In this document: positions 1 through 6,456 of the stretch, piece by piece
Layout: each line of letters starts with the position of its first letter
Position numbering within the stretch: position 1 is the first letter of the stretch
NCBI GenBank assembly: GCA_026991005.1
Contig: JALXCH010000062.1
Location: 1 to 8,659 of the forward strand
From: Calditrichia bacterium
GTDB lineage: Bacteria > Calditrichota > Calditrichia > RBG-13-44-9
DNA: 8,659 bases
Direction: 5' to 3'
Program-made: the position numbers and the translations under genes
Notes under the pieces: generated by a model
Database searches by the model: none
Told to the model about the DNA's origin: nothing
What the model saw: only the letters and a program-made list of their open reading frames with translations

Positions 1-57
1 GGCAGAGGGAGCTCCCATTTCCGGAGGGAAATATTGCGAAATGTACAGAATTTTCAC
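1..57 (-). CDS. Glycosyltransferase family 4, WbuB-like (partial, N-terminus only)
   Basis: Only the first 19 codons lie in the window; the rest runs off the left edge. Read on the minus strand from a GTG at 57, the peptide is MKILYISQYFPPEMGAPSA, the hallmark N-terminus of WbuB-type GT4 sugar transferases: a first Rossmann strand, then a QYFPPE-G-AP loop. A Shine-Dalgarno-like GAGG at 68-65 sits 7 bases before this GTG. A second GTG directly upstream (60-58) is in frame but too close to the motif. The start lies 12 bases after the stop of the heparinase-fold gene, so the two are probably co-transcribed. By family, the product would transfer a sugar from a nucleotide donor to a lipid-linked acceptor at the cytoplasmic face. 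The donor cannot be told from this fragment. Confidence 0.8.
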   Translation of the reverse strand, partial: MKILYISQYFPPEMGAPSA

Positions 58-69
58 CACAATACCTCG

Positions 70-1872
70 TTACCGTTCATCTTGCCCCATTCGATGTTCC
101 AGGAACCATTTCGCCTGCTGAACATGCTGTTCTGGCGCTATAACATAATACATGACACACTGTTTTTCAATGGAAGGATGAAAAACCAGCAGCTTGCTTT
201 CCAGGATTTTTCCGAATTCTGGGACGTAAAACCAGGTGCGAATTTCGGCATTCATTTCCCCGGGATTCCAGAGGAGCATCACCCTCTGCCTGCCCTGGTG
301 CAAGATACATTCTCCCCTGCCCATCTCTACTTTAACATCGGGATGAAGATGCAAAAGACTGACTATTTCCAGAGGCCGCTTTGTTTGTACCCGATCTTCC
401 ACCACAAAGAAAGAATTTTGTACCAGGCGAATCGTCCGCTGATGCGTGTACGCTTTTGTGCGATCCAGGTTATTCTGATAAGCTACGGTAAATGTGACTT
501 CTTCAGATTGTTCCTTCATTTCCGTTACCGGTGCGTGCACCCGCCGCGCCATACGAAATGCCTGCCATAGTTCCGCCTGGTCCAGTTCATCCACCACCAC
601 GGTGTTGTGGCTCCAGATGCTGCGAGCTTTCTGCCGAAGTTCACCGGGTAAATAATTCCCCACCCCACTATCCACAATAAACCGTTTCCCGGCATGAGAA
701 TATTCAAAGCTGGTCAAATCGCAGTGAGCATGCCCGGGCTGGTAAGAAACACCCAACTCTCCGGCATCTAAAATCAGTTTTTGCTCCTGCCCGGCAAATA
801 CCGCGTACCCACTGATCGGTAAAAAGGTAAACTGAAATTGAGGAGGTTGGTAGGTTTGCTCTAAAATATTCTCATAGTATGTTTTAATTTGAACCGGATT
901 GGGAGCCGCAGCAAATGCACTATCGCCAAACAGGGGAATTTCTCCATCCGTGTGCAGCAGGGAAAAGAGCCAGTCCAGCATCTTTCGGGAAACCCGGGTA
1001 AGCCGCGATTCCAGTTCTCTTGCTCCCGGAAAACGGGAAAAAACCTCCGGAGCCGCCCGGAGAAGGTTTAACAAATCCAGTACATCTAACAAAATCACAG
1101 CATGGTAAGTGGGAGAACGTTCGAAATGTCCCCCATCTTCCAGTACCTGTTCCTCAATTTGCTTCAATAAAAGAGTGGTGTATTTTTTAAATTTTTTTCT
1201 CTGTTGAAAAAATAGACTCGCCCAGACCAGCGCCTTTAAATTGGCAAACAGGTGATTTGCCATCAGGTGGTATTCGATAAAACACTCCAGATAACGAAAC
1301 TGCCGAAAGAGGCTGTTTAGAAATTCCCGGCGGAAAGCAGCATCCGCTTCGAACCACTGATGGAAAAAGGAATAAAAAAATCCCCAGTTCACCAGTCGCA
1401 GCGAAATGGGATACGGCTCCCAGCCGTTACCATGCCCCACGGGATTTTGCCTGATCCAATCCTGAATAATGTCTTTCCCCAACAAAAAACTTTGCTCATC
1501 GGGATTTTCCGTTAGCGGGTGCAGGTAGTCGAAATAGTGCAGATGGTAGAGCCAGAGCTTTTCCTGCCGGGGATCGTTCCACTCCATCTTTTGGGAATAA
1601 ACAACAGGATGATTCAGGAAATTGAACCTTTTCTGCTTCAAATCGACGGAAATCGGTGGAGAGGGGCGGATATGTAGCGGAGCCACAATGGGTTCAGGAG
1701 AATCGACGTGCCGGATTCGTTTCCCAAACCATCCCATGGCAAAAAGTCGCCGCTTTATCCGAAAAATTAATTGATATCTAATCTGGATGAATTTAAGGTA
1801 CCGAACCGTGTGCACAAAAATTTTTAGTCTGGTAAAATACGTAGTCATTCTTCTGAAATTGAGAACATTCAT
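70..1872 (-). CDS. Heparinase II/III-family protein, apparently cytoplasmic (polysaccharide lyase or epimerase fold)
   Basis: The 600-residue protein has the two-part architecture of heparinase II/III-like proteins: an alpha/alpha-toroid of about residues 100-340 and a beta-sandwich C-terminal part of about 350-590. Conserved blocks include GNGWEPYPISLRLVNW (148-163), NHLFANLKAL (206-215), GGHFERSPTYH (247-257), LFGDSAF (314-320), GHAHCDLTSFEY (380-391) and SIWSHNTVVVD (418-428). H207, Y256 and H381 are placed like the catalytic His/Tyr/His of heparinase II and dermatan sulfate epimerase. The N-terminus is basic (RYLKFIQIRYQLIFRIKRR, 24-42) and shows no signal peptide, unlike secreted lyases, which points to the cytoplasm and a biosynthetic role. 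The ATG at 1872 has only a weak GGTAGA before it; Met9 is an alternative start. The gene follows wecB after a 281-bp gap. The family is clear; the substrate, and whether it cleaves or epimerises, are unknown. Confidence 0.85.
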   Translation of the reverse strand: MNVLNFRRMTTYFTRLKIFVHTVRYLKFIQIRYQLIFRIKRRLFAMGWFGKRIRHVDSPEPIVAPLHIRPSPPISVDLKQKRFNFLNHPVVYSQKMEWNDPRQEKLWLYHLHYFDYLHPLTENPDEQSFLLGKDIIQDWIRQNPVGHGNGWEPYPISLRLVNWGFFYSFFHQWFEADAAFRREFLNSLFRQFRYLECFIEYHLMANHLFANLKALVWASLFFQQRKKFKKYTTLLLKQIEEQVLEDGGHFERSPTYHAVILLDVLDLLNLLRAAPEVFSRFPGARELESRLTRVSRKMLDWLFSLLHTDGEIPLFGDSAFAAAPNPVQIKTYYENILEQTYQPPQFQFTFLPISGYAVFAGQEQKLILDAGELGVSYQPGHAHCDLTSFEYSHAGKRFIVDSGVGNYLPGELRQKARSIWSHNTVVVDELDQAELWQAFRMARRVHAPVTEMKEQSEEVTFTVAYQNNLDRTKAYTHQRTIRLVQNSFFVVEDRVQTKRPLEIVSLLHLHPDVKVEMGRGECILHQGRQRVMLLWNPGEMNAEIRTWFYVPEFGKILESKLLVFHPSIEKQCVMYYVIAPEQHVQQAKWFLEHRMGQDER

Positions 1873-1890
1873 TCTACCATGTACTTTAAG

Positions 1891-1918
1891 TGTATAAAGT
1901 ATAACTAAATTTCCCCAA
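1891..1918 (-). promoter_or_regulatory. Candidate promoter upstream of the heparinase-fold gene
   Basis: Read on the minus strand, TTGGGG (1918-1913) and TATACA (1896-1891) are separated by 16 bases. This would start transcription about a dozen bases before the ATG at 1872. An overlapping alternative is TTAGTG (1927-1922), 18 bases, TATACT (1903-1898). Both are sigma-70-like by eye only. The TTGGGG lies within one arm of an 8-bp inverted repeat, TTCCCCAA at 1911-1918 and TTGGGGAA at 1973-1980 on the plus strand. The 281-bp gap before this gene makes an internal promoter plausible, but AT-rich spacers produce such matches by chance. Confidence 0.3.
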
Positions 1919-2075
1919 TTCCACTAACACATTTTTAATCTGGTGCGTTAATTTCCCTTATTCTCTCACAATTTGGGGAATCATGTACAAATAGGAAGGT
2001 TGAACAAAAAATGGGAACTTTAGCAGAAATAAAATCAACAATACACCAACGGAAGCAGTAGCGAAGTAACCTACA

Positions 2076-2109
2076 CGGGATAACCAGCATTCCGGTTATC
2101 CCGCTGGTT
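2076..2109. repeat. GC-rich hairpin with two mutually exclusive pairings in the wecB-heparinase gene spacer
   Basis: A perfect 10-bp inverted repeat, CGGGATAACC (2076-2085) and GGTTATCCCG (2094-2103), encloses an 8-base loop. A second pairing, AACCAGC (2082-2088) with GCTGGTT (2103-2109), shares bases with the first stem, so only one can form at a time. It stands out in an otherwise AT-rich spacer. No T-run follows on either strand, so it is not a standard intrinsic terminator. It could act as a processing or stability element between wecB and the downstream gene, as an attenuator-like switch, or as a dispersed repeat unit. The remainder of the 1873-2153 spacer shows no convincing gene. Confidence 0.6.
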
Positions 2110-2153
2110 TACACACAGGAAGGAATTTTCCAAAAAAATTAAACGCTATTGGT

Positions 2154-3248
2154 TCAGACCTCCTCTAAAACGTTTACAATGCGGTTCGCTGCCCTGCCAT
2201 CCCACAAAGGCGGAATATTTCCTTTTTTCCACTGTCCCGCCAGAATTTTTTGCGCATTACGAATAATCTTTTCGGTATCAGTACCTACAATTTCATTCGT
2301 ACCCAATTCGGCGGTAACGGGCCGTTCCGTATTTTCCCGAAGAGTAAGACAGGGAATACCCAGGTAAGTGGTTTCCTCCTGAATTCCCCCGGAGTCGGTC
2401 ATCACAAATTTACAGGTTTGTTCCAGTTGTAAAAATTCCAGATAACCAATGGGCGGGAGTAAGCGTAAATTTTTCAGGGAACGCACCTGCTCTTCCAGAC
2501 CAAATTTCTTAATATTTTTCTCCGTTCGAGGATGAATCGGAAAGATGATGGGGATGTCTTTTTGTATCACTTCAAACGCTTTCAATATTTTCAGGAAATT
2601 TTCCGGATTGTCCACATTGGAAGGCCGGTGCAGGGTAACCAGAGCAAACTCTCCACGGGTAAGCCCCAGTTTTTCCAGGATATCCGTCTCGGCGGCTTTC
2701 CCCAGAAAATACACCAGGGAATCAATCATCACATTTCCCACAAAATGAATTTTAGACGGGTCGATTCCTTCCTTTACCAGATTGTTTGTGCCACTTTTTT
2801 CGGTAGTGAACAACAGGTCCGACAGTGCATCGGTAACCAGACGATTGATCTCTTCGGGCATTCGGCGATCGAAACTGCGCAAACCTGCTTCCACATGAGC
2901 TACCGGTATCCATAGCTTACTAGCGACCAGGCTACAGGCAGCAGTGGAATTGACATCCCCCACCACCAGCACAAGATCTGGTTTATATTCCAGACACACT
3001 TTTTCGAACTCCAGCATAATTTTCGCTGTCTGCTCGGCATGGCTTCCTGAGCCCACTCCCAGGTAAACATCCGGTTGCGGAAGCTGTAAATCTTCGAAGA
3101 ATAGTTTGCTCATCCGTTCGTCGTAATGCTGACCGGTATGAACCAGAATAGGTTCAAATACTCCATCTCGCATTTGCATCTGCCGCTGAATGGGAGCAAT
3201 CTTCATAAAATTCGGTCTGGCACCCACTACGTTTAATACTCGCTTCAT
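2154..3248 (-). CDS. wecB: UDP-N-acetylglucosamine 2-epimerase (non-hydrolysing)
   Basis: This enzyme interconverts UDP-GlcNAc and UDP-ManNAc in the cytoplasm, supplying N-acetylmannosamine-type sugars for surface glycans. The 364 residues match the usual family length (about 370) and give the two-Rossmann GT-B-like fold. Visible family motifs are GARPNFMK (9-16, with R11 and K16), HTGQHYD (37-43), VVGDVNST (95-102, D98), HVEAGLRS (118-125, E120), MPEEINR (130-136, E132), LHRPSNVD (206-213, H207), HPRTEKN (239-245) and the UDP-binding SGGIQEE (286-292). No key residue appears to be missing. The ATG at 3248 has a strong GGAGG six bases upstream, which fixes the start. A related epimerase acting on a modified UDP-HexNAc, such as a WbpI-type 2,3-diacetamido substrate, cannot be excluded. 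No partner dehydrogenase (wecC) is in the window. Confidence 0.95.
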   Translation of the reverse strand: MKRVLNVVGARPNFMKIAPIQRQMQMRDGVFEPILVHTGQHYDERMSKLFFEDLQLPQPDVYLGVGSGSHAEQTAKIMLEFEKVCLEYKPDLVLVVGDVNSTAACSLVASKLWIPVAHVEAGLRSFDRRMPEEINRLVTDALSDLLFTTEKSGTNNLVKEGIDPSKIHFVGNVMIDSLVYFLGKAAETDILEKLGLTRGEFALVTLHRPSNVDNPENFLKILKAFEVIQKDIPIIFPIHPRTEKNIKKFGLEEQVRSLKNLRLLPPIGYLEFLQLEQTCKFVMTDSGGIQEETTYLGIPCLTLRENTERPVTAELGTNEIVGTDTEKIIRNAQKILAGQWKKGNIPPLWDGRAANRIVNVLEEV

Positions 3249-3273
3249 TAAATTCCTCCATAAAAAAATTTAA

Positions 3274-3301
3274 TTTATATCAATTCGGAAAAAAGGGCAA
3301 A
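3274..3301 (-). promoter_or_regulatory. Candidate promoter upstream of wecB
   Basis: Read on the minus strand, TTTGCC (3301-3296) and TATAAA (3279-3274) are 16 bases apart. Transcription would begin near 3267, roughly 20 bases before the wecB ATG and just ahead of its GGAGG ribosome-binding site. The 125-bp AT-rich gap between the sulfotransferase stop and wecB is long for this locus, which supports an internal promoter. The match is by eye and could be chance in AT-rich DNA. Confidence 0.35.
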
Positions 3302-3311
3302 CTCTTTATTT

Positions 3312-3330
3312 TTCAATAAATAATATTGAA
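3312..3330. repeat. AT-rich 7-bp inverted repeat in the sulfotransferase-wecB spacer
   Basis: TTCAATA (3312-3318) and TATTGAA (3324-3330) form perfect arms around a 5-base loop. On the minus strand it is followed by an A-rich run rather than T residues, so it does not read as a terminator. It lies about 10 bases upstream of the candidate wecB -35 element, where an operator could sit. The arms are short and AT-only apart from one pair, so chance is a real possibility. Confidence 0.3.
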
Positions 3331-3373
3331 CAAAATTTTAGAAATATATTAAATGATTTTCTGAATTAGATGT

Positions 3374-4195
3374 TCAGGAATTCATTTGCAGGTATTTTTT
3401 ATGCAGAAATTTTTCCACCGGGTGGTACAACCCATGGCGTAACAAACCGTGTAAAAATAATTTCTTTTTATTAAAACGAAACCCCAGCTGTTCCTGCTTA
3501 AATTTTTCCAGATCTTCCGTTAAACTCCTGCCATAATTTTTTTTAAATTCAGGGTAAAGTACGTGTTTTACAAAGTCATACACCTGCAAATCACTCTGGT
3601 TCGCCCGTTCAATTTTATTAATTAAATATCCGGAAATCGCCTTTTCATTCTTCTTTGGATTAACATTCTGTATTTCATAATGCATATTGAAATTCTGCAA
3701 TCCCAATTCATTTTTCAGGAGCAATAAAGATTCATCGAACCGCTCTACCAGACCAACGAATTTAAATTTTTCTTGTAAATATTGTATGGCCAGCAGAGCA
3801 TCATCCTTTCCGCAGATACGTCTGGTCATAAAATTGTTGTAATGGCCATCTTCAATGAATGAACGTAAATCCCAATCAATGTTCATGATCTGTTTATGAT
3901 AAAAATAGTGCGAAATGAAGCGGCTAACAGGTTGCCGTAAAAACGTGAAATAAGCGATTTCCCGTCCGATAGCCTGTTCGTAGTCTAAATAGGCTCGCGT
4001 TGTGTGTCCCCCAAATCCATTGAGATAGGGAAATAACCTGAAAAATATTCTTGCTTCTTGCGGTGTAAAGACATTTTCCGGATCATTGGCACGAATTGCC
4101 CAGGGCGACAAAGTAATGTAACGAAAGGTGTTGTTTTTAATAATTGAATGTAAAGTAATGCCAGCCGCTTTCTCGATGTGAATAAAACAAAACAC
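3374..4195 (-). CDS. Sulfotransferase family 2-type protein (PAPS-dependent carbohydrate sulfotransferase)
   Basis: The 273-residue protein has the signatures of Golgi-type carbohydrate sulfotransferases (heparan sulfate 2-O-sulfotransferase-like) found in bacterial glycan loci. HIEKAAGIT (6-14) matches the 5'-phosphosulfate loop usually written HxPKTAGTS/T, with K9 as the expected catalytic lysine. FLRQPVSRFISHY (85-97) matches the 3'-phosphate loop, with R87 and S95. FGGHTTR (61-67), NNFMTRRICG (120-129) and FVGLVERFDESL (146-157) are further family blocks. There is no signal peptide or membrane segment, so it should act in the cytoplasm on a nucleotide sugar or lipid-linked oligosaccharide, using PAPS. 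The start is a GTG at 4195. Its Shine-Dalgarno AAGGGAG, 9 bases upstream, overlaps the TAA of the preceding oxidoreductase gene, indicating translational coupling. The sulfated position and acceptor are unknown. Confidence 0.85.
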   Translation of the reverse strand: MFCFIHIEKAAGITLHSIIKNNTFRYITLSPWAIRANDPENVFTPQEARIFFRLFPYLNGFGGHTTRAYLDYEQAIGREIAYFTFLRQPVSRFISHYFYHKQIMNIDWDLRSFIEDGHYNNFMTRRICGKDDALLAIQYLQEKFKFVGLVERFDESLLLLKNELGLQNFNMHYEIQNVNPKKNEKAISGYLINKIERANQSDLQVYDFVKHVLYPEFKKNYGRSLTEDLEKFKQEQLGFRFNKKKLFLHGLLRHGLYHPVEKFLHKKYLQMNS

Positions 4196-4209
4196 AATCC
4201 GCTACTCCC

Positions 4210-6366
4210 TTAGTTTGATTGTAACATTTTCCACATTTCCTCAACGGGTAAAAAACCGCCTTCAATTTTCGAGCGCTCTACCAGTAAAGTTGCCAGATGC
4301 ACCTCGAATAGTTCGGCGACGGGAATCAAAGGTGCCGTTCCTCTTTCAATGCTCTCCAGAAACAGCTTTAATTCGTTAAAATGCCCTTTATCCTGTTTCA
4401 AACCACTTTCTTTCAGGGATGAACCAAAGCTGCTGAGTTTTTTAAAATTGTCAATCTGAAAAACTCTTTGTGAGCTAAATACTTCCACCCTTTCCTTGGG
4501 GAAACGCGGATGCCCATTAGCCAGGTAGTTTATGGAGGCCTGGGAGCCATCGGCAAAGCTTAACAAAATCATGGTTTTGTCTTCATCGGTTTCGGAATGT
4601 CCCCGGGTAGAAAGAGCCGCAACCCCTGTAATGGGAGCGCCGACCAGGTAACGAGCCAGATCGATAAAATGGCAGCCTTCGCCTACAATGCGCCCACCCC
4701 CCATTACCGGATCATGCACCCAGTGGTCTTTAGGAATATGTCCCGCATTCACCGTAATGATGATTGAAATGGGATCGCCTCGTTCTTCCAGAGCTTTTTT
4801 CAATTTCAGGGTAAAAGGTGAAAAACGGCGGTTAAAACCAACCATCACATGTAAGTCCGGATGTTCTTGCACCGCCCGGTAAACCTCTTTCAATTGTTCA
4901 AAGGTTACAGCCAGTGGTTTTTCCACAAAAACATGCTTGTTGTGTTGTAAAGCCTGAACCACCAATTTTGCATGTGAATCGTGACGGGTACTAATGAAAA
5001 CCGTATTAATATCTGGTGATTGGAAAATAAGATTTCGCTCCGAGGTAGCCTGCGGGATGCCAAATTTTTTAGCCGCCACGCTGGCACTTAAACCATCCGA
5101 TGAAGCGACCATTTTAACGGGCGCATTTAGTTTCTTCAAATTGGGTAATAATGTGGATTTAGCAAAATTGCCCACTCCGATAAAACCTATGCTCAATTTT
5201 TCAACTTTTTGTTTCGCTTTTTCCGGAAATCCGTGCAAAGTGACCAGTGCTTCCGTTCGGGGTTTTCCCGGATATTCCAGAATAATGCCAATGGGATTTT
5301 CTTTTTCGATGATCTGGTAGGCTTCAACAGCTTTCTCAAAGGGGAAACGATGGGTAATTAGCTTATCCACAGCAATCTTTTTTTGCTCCAGTAAAAAGAG
5401 GAAAGCCTCCATGTTGCGTTTTGCCGTCCAGCGCACATAAGGTAAAGGATAATCGTACCCACTCTCGTACCGGGCATCATAACGGCCTGGTCCATAGGCG
5501 CTACTTACCTGGAAGGACAACTCTTTTTCGTAGAATAGATTACGCGGCACAGTAATGGGAATAACCCCAATCAAAACAATCCGTCCCCGTTTGCGCGACA
5601 TCAGGGCGCATTGACTTAATAACTCGTCTGAAGAGGTAGAGGCTGTGATAATCACCGCATCGGCACCCACTCCATTGGTTTTTCCCAGTACAAACTCAAT
5701 GTTTTCCTGGGCTGTTTTAGATTGGGCAGCTTCAATACCGAAGGTTCTGGCAAAATCTACTTTTTCTTCGATTACATCAAAAGCCAGCACCCGACAACCA
5801 TTCGCCTGTAAAATTTGAGCTGTGAGTTGACCTAATAATCCCAGCCCCACTACTACAACCGTTTCGCCAATGGTGGGATTGGTTAAACGTACACCTTCCA
5901 GGCAAATGGAACCAACCACTGTAAACGAAGCTTCCTCGTCGTTTACTGAATCAGGAATAGCAGCGGCCAGCGTCCAGGGCACACGCACCATTTCGGCATG
6001 CGGACCGTTGGACACCACACGCTGCCCCACTTCAAATTCATCTACCAGGTTACCTTTCTCCACCACCACCCCCACATTGGAGTAGCCAAGAGGAGTTGGT
6101 TCGTTTAGTTTATTCCACACTGCCTGGGCAGTGGTGATTAATCCTTCGGTCTTTATTTTATTCAGCACCTGTTTTACTCGCTCGGGCTGTTGCTTGGCTT
6201 TGGCGAGATAGGAAGCCTTACCAAAATCGAGCAGCATCTTCTCCGTACCCACCGAAATCAAGCTTCTGCGGGTTTCGATAACCAGACTATAAGGCGAGGG
6301 TTTGGGTAGAGGTGCCTCGATTAATTGCAGTTCTCCACTTCTGAAATACTGAATGAGTTGTTTCAT
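4210..6366 (-). CDS. Bi-domain oxidoreductase: zinc-free MDR dehydrogenase fused to Gfo/Idh/MocA oxidoreductase
   Basis: Two NAD(P)-dependent enzymes are fused in 718 residues. Residues 1-365 form a medium-chain (alcohol-dehydrogenase-like) domain with nucleotide-binding VVVVGLGLLGQ (170-180). Residues about 390-718 form a Gfo/Idh/MocA domain with a second fingerprint, IGFIGVGNFAKS (393-404), the FVEKPLAV motif (480-487) and GGGRIVGEGCHFIDL (556-570), where H566 and D569 fit the usual catalytic positions. In the first domain the normal zinc-ligand cysteine is a serine (SVGTEK, 38-43), the GHE motif reads GYSN (94-97), and no four-cysteine structural zinc lobe is visible, so it is probably zinc-independent. 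The ATG at 6366 has AGAGGA seven bases upstream. Such fusions occur in surface-polysaccharide loci. The substrate is unknown; a two-step redox change on a sugar nucleotide or glycan is inferred, not shown. Confidence 0.88.
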   Translation of the reverse strand: MKQLIQYFRSGELQLIEAPLPKPSPYSLVIETRRSLISVGTEKMLLDFGKASYLAKAKQQPERVKQVLNKIKTEGLITTAQAVWNKLNEPTPLGYSNVGVVVEKGNLVDEFEVGQRVVSNGPHAEMVRVPWTLAAAIPDSVNDEEASFTVVGSICLEGVRLTNPTIGETVVVVGLGLLGQLTAQILQANGCRVLAFDVIEEKVDFARTFGIEAAQSKTAQENIEFVLGKTNGVGADAVIITASTSSDELLSQCALMSRKRGRIVLIGVIPITVPRNLFYEKELSFQVSSAYGPGRYDARYESGYDYPLPYVRWTAKRNMEAFLFLLEQKKIAVDKLITHRFPFEKAVEAYQIIEKENPIGIILEYPGKPRTEALVTLHGFPEKAKQKVEKLSIGFIGVGNFAKSTLLPNLKKLNAPVKMVASSDGLSASVAAKKFGIPQATSERNLIFQSPDINTVFISTRHDSHAKLVVQALQHNKHVFVEKPLAVTFEQLKEVYRAVQEHPDLHVMVGFNRRFSPFTLKLKKALEERGDPISIIITVNAGHIPKDHWVHDPVMGGGRIVGEGCHFIDLARYLVGAPITGVAALSTRGHSETDEDKTMILLSFADGSQASINYLANGHPRFPKERVEVFSSQRVFQIDNFKKLSSFGSSLKESGLKQDKGHFNELKLFLESIERGTAPLIPVAELFEVHLATLLVERSKIEGGFLPVEEMWKMLQSN

Positions 6367-6389
6367 GTAATATTCCTCTGACTAATTTT

Positions 6390-6430
6390 TAAAAAGTAAA
6401 ATCACATTAAATGTTTAACCATACTTTTTA
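6390..6430. repeat. Nested inverted repeats in the GT4-oxidoreductase spacer
   Basis: TAAAAAGTA (6390-6398) and TACTTTTTA (6422-6430) are perfect 9-bp arms. Between them sits a smaller palindrome, ACAT-TAA-ATGT (6404-6414). The pair occupies the middle of the 90-bp spacer ahead of the two-domain oxidoreductase. No T-run or GC-rich stem suggests termination. It could be a weak operator or mRNA processing site; base composition alone may also explain it. Confidence 0.3.
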
Positions 6431-6456
6431 CATTCAGCTTCGGTATTCTTTTAATT

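Noticed and set aside
34..570. A 178-codon plus-strand open frame opposite the heparinase-fold gene
   Set aside because: It lies antisense to a gene with clear family motifs, has no recognisable domain and its composition follows that of the opposite strand. It is a shadow frame.
1935..2090. A 51-codon minus-strand ORF in the spacer between wecB and the heparinase-fold gene
   Set aside because: No good ribosome-binding site, it begins inside the hairpin, the peptide is rich in Cys and rare residues and resembles no family I know. Most likely chance.
2071..2115. Hairpin considered as an integron attC or recombination site
   Set aside because: The expected paired core sites (RYYYAAC/GTTRRRY at matching ends) and any integrase or cassette structure were not seen.
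2130..2143. T-run on the minus strand just after the wecB stop, considered as an intrinsic terminator
   Set aside because: No GC-rich stem precedes the T-run, and the strong hairpin lies downstream of it, not upstream.
2532..2915. A 127-codon plus-strand open frame opposite wecB
   Set aside because: wecB is complete with all catalytic motifs on the minus strand; the antisense frame shows no motif or convincing start signal.
6440..6456. AT-rich stretch after the GT4 stop considered as a terminator
   Set aside because: No stable stem is visible and the downstream gene is close and co-directional, so read-through is more likely.
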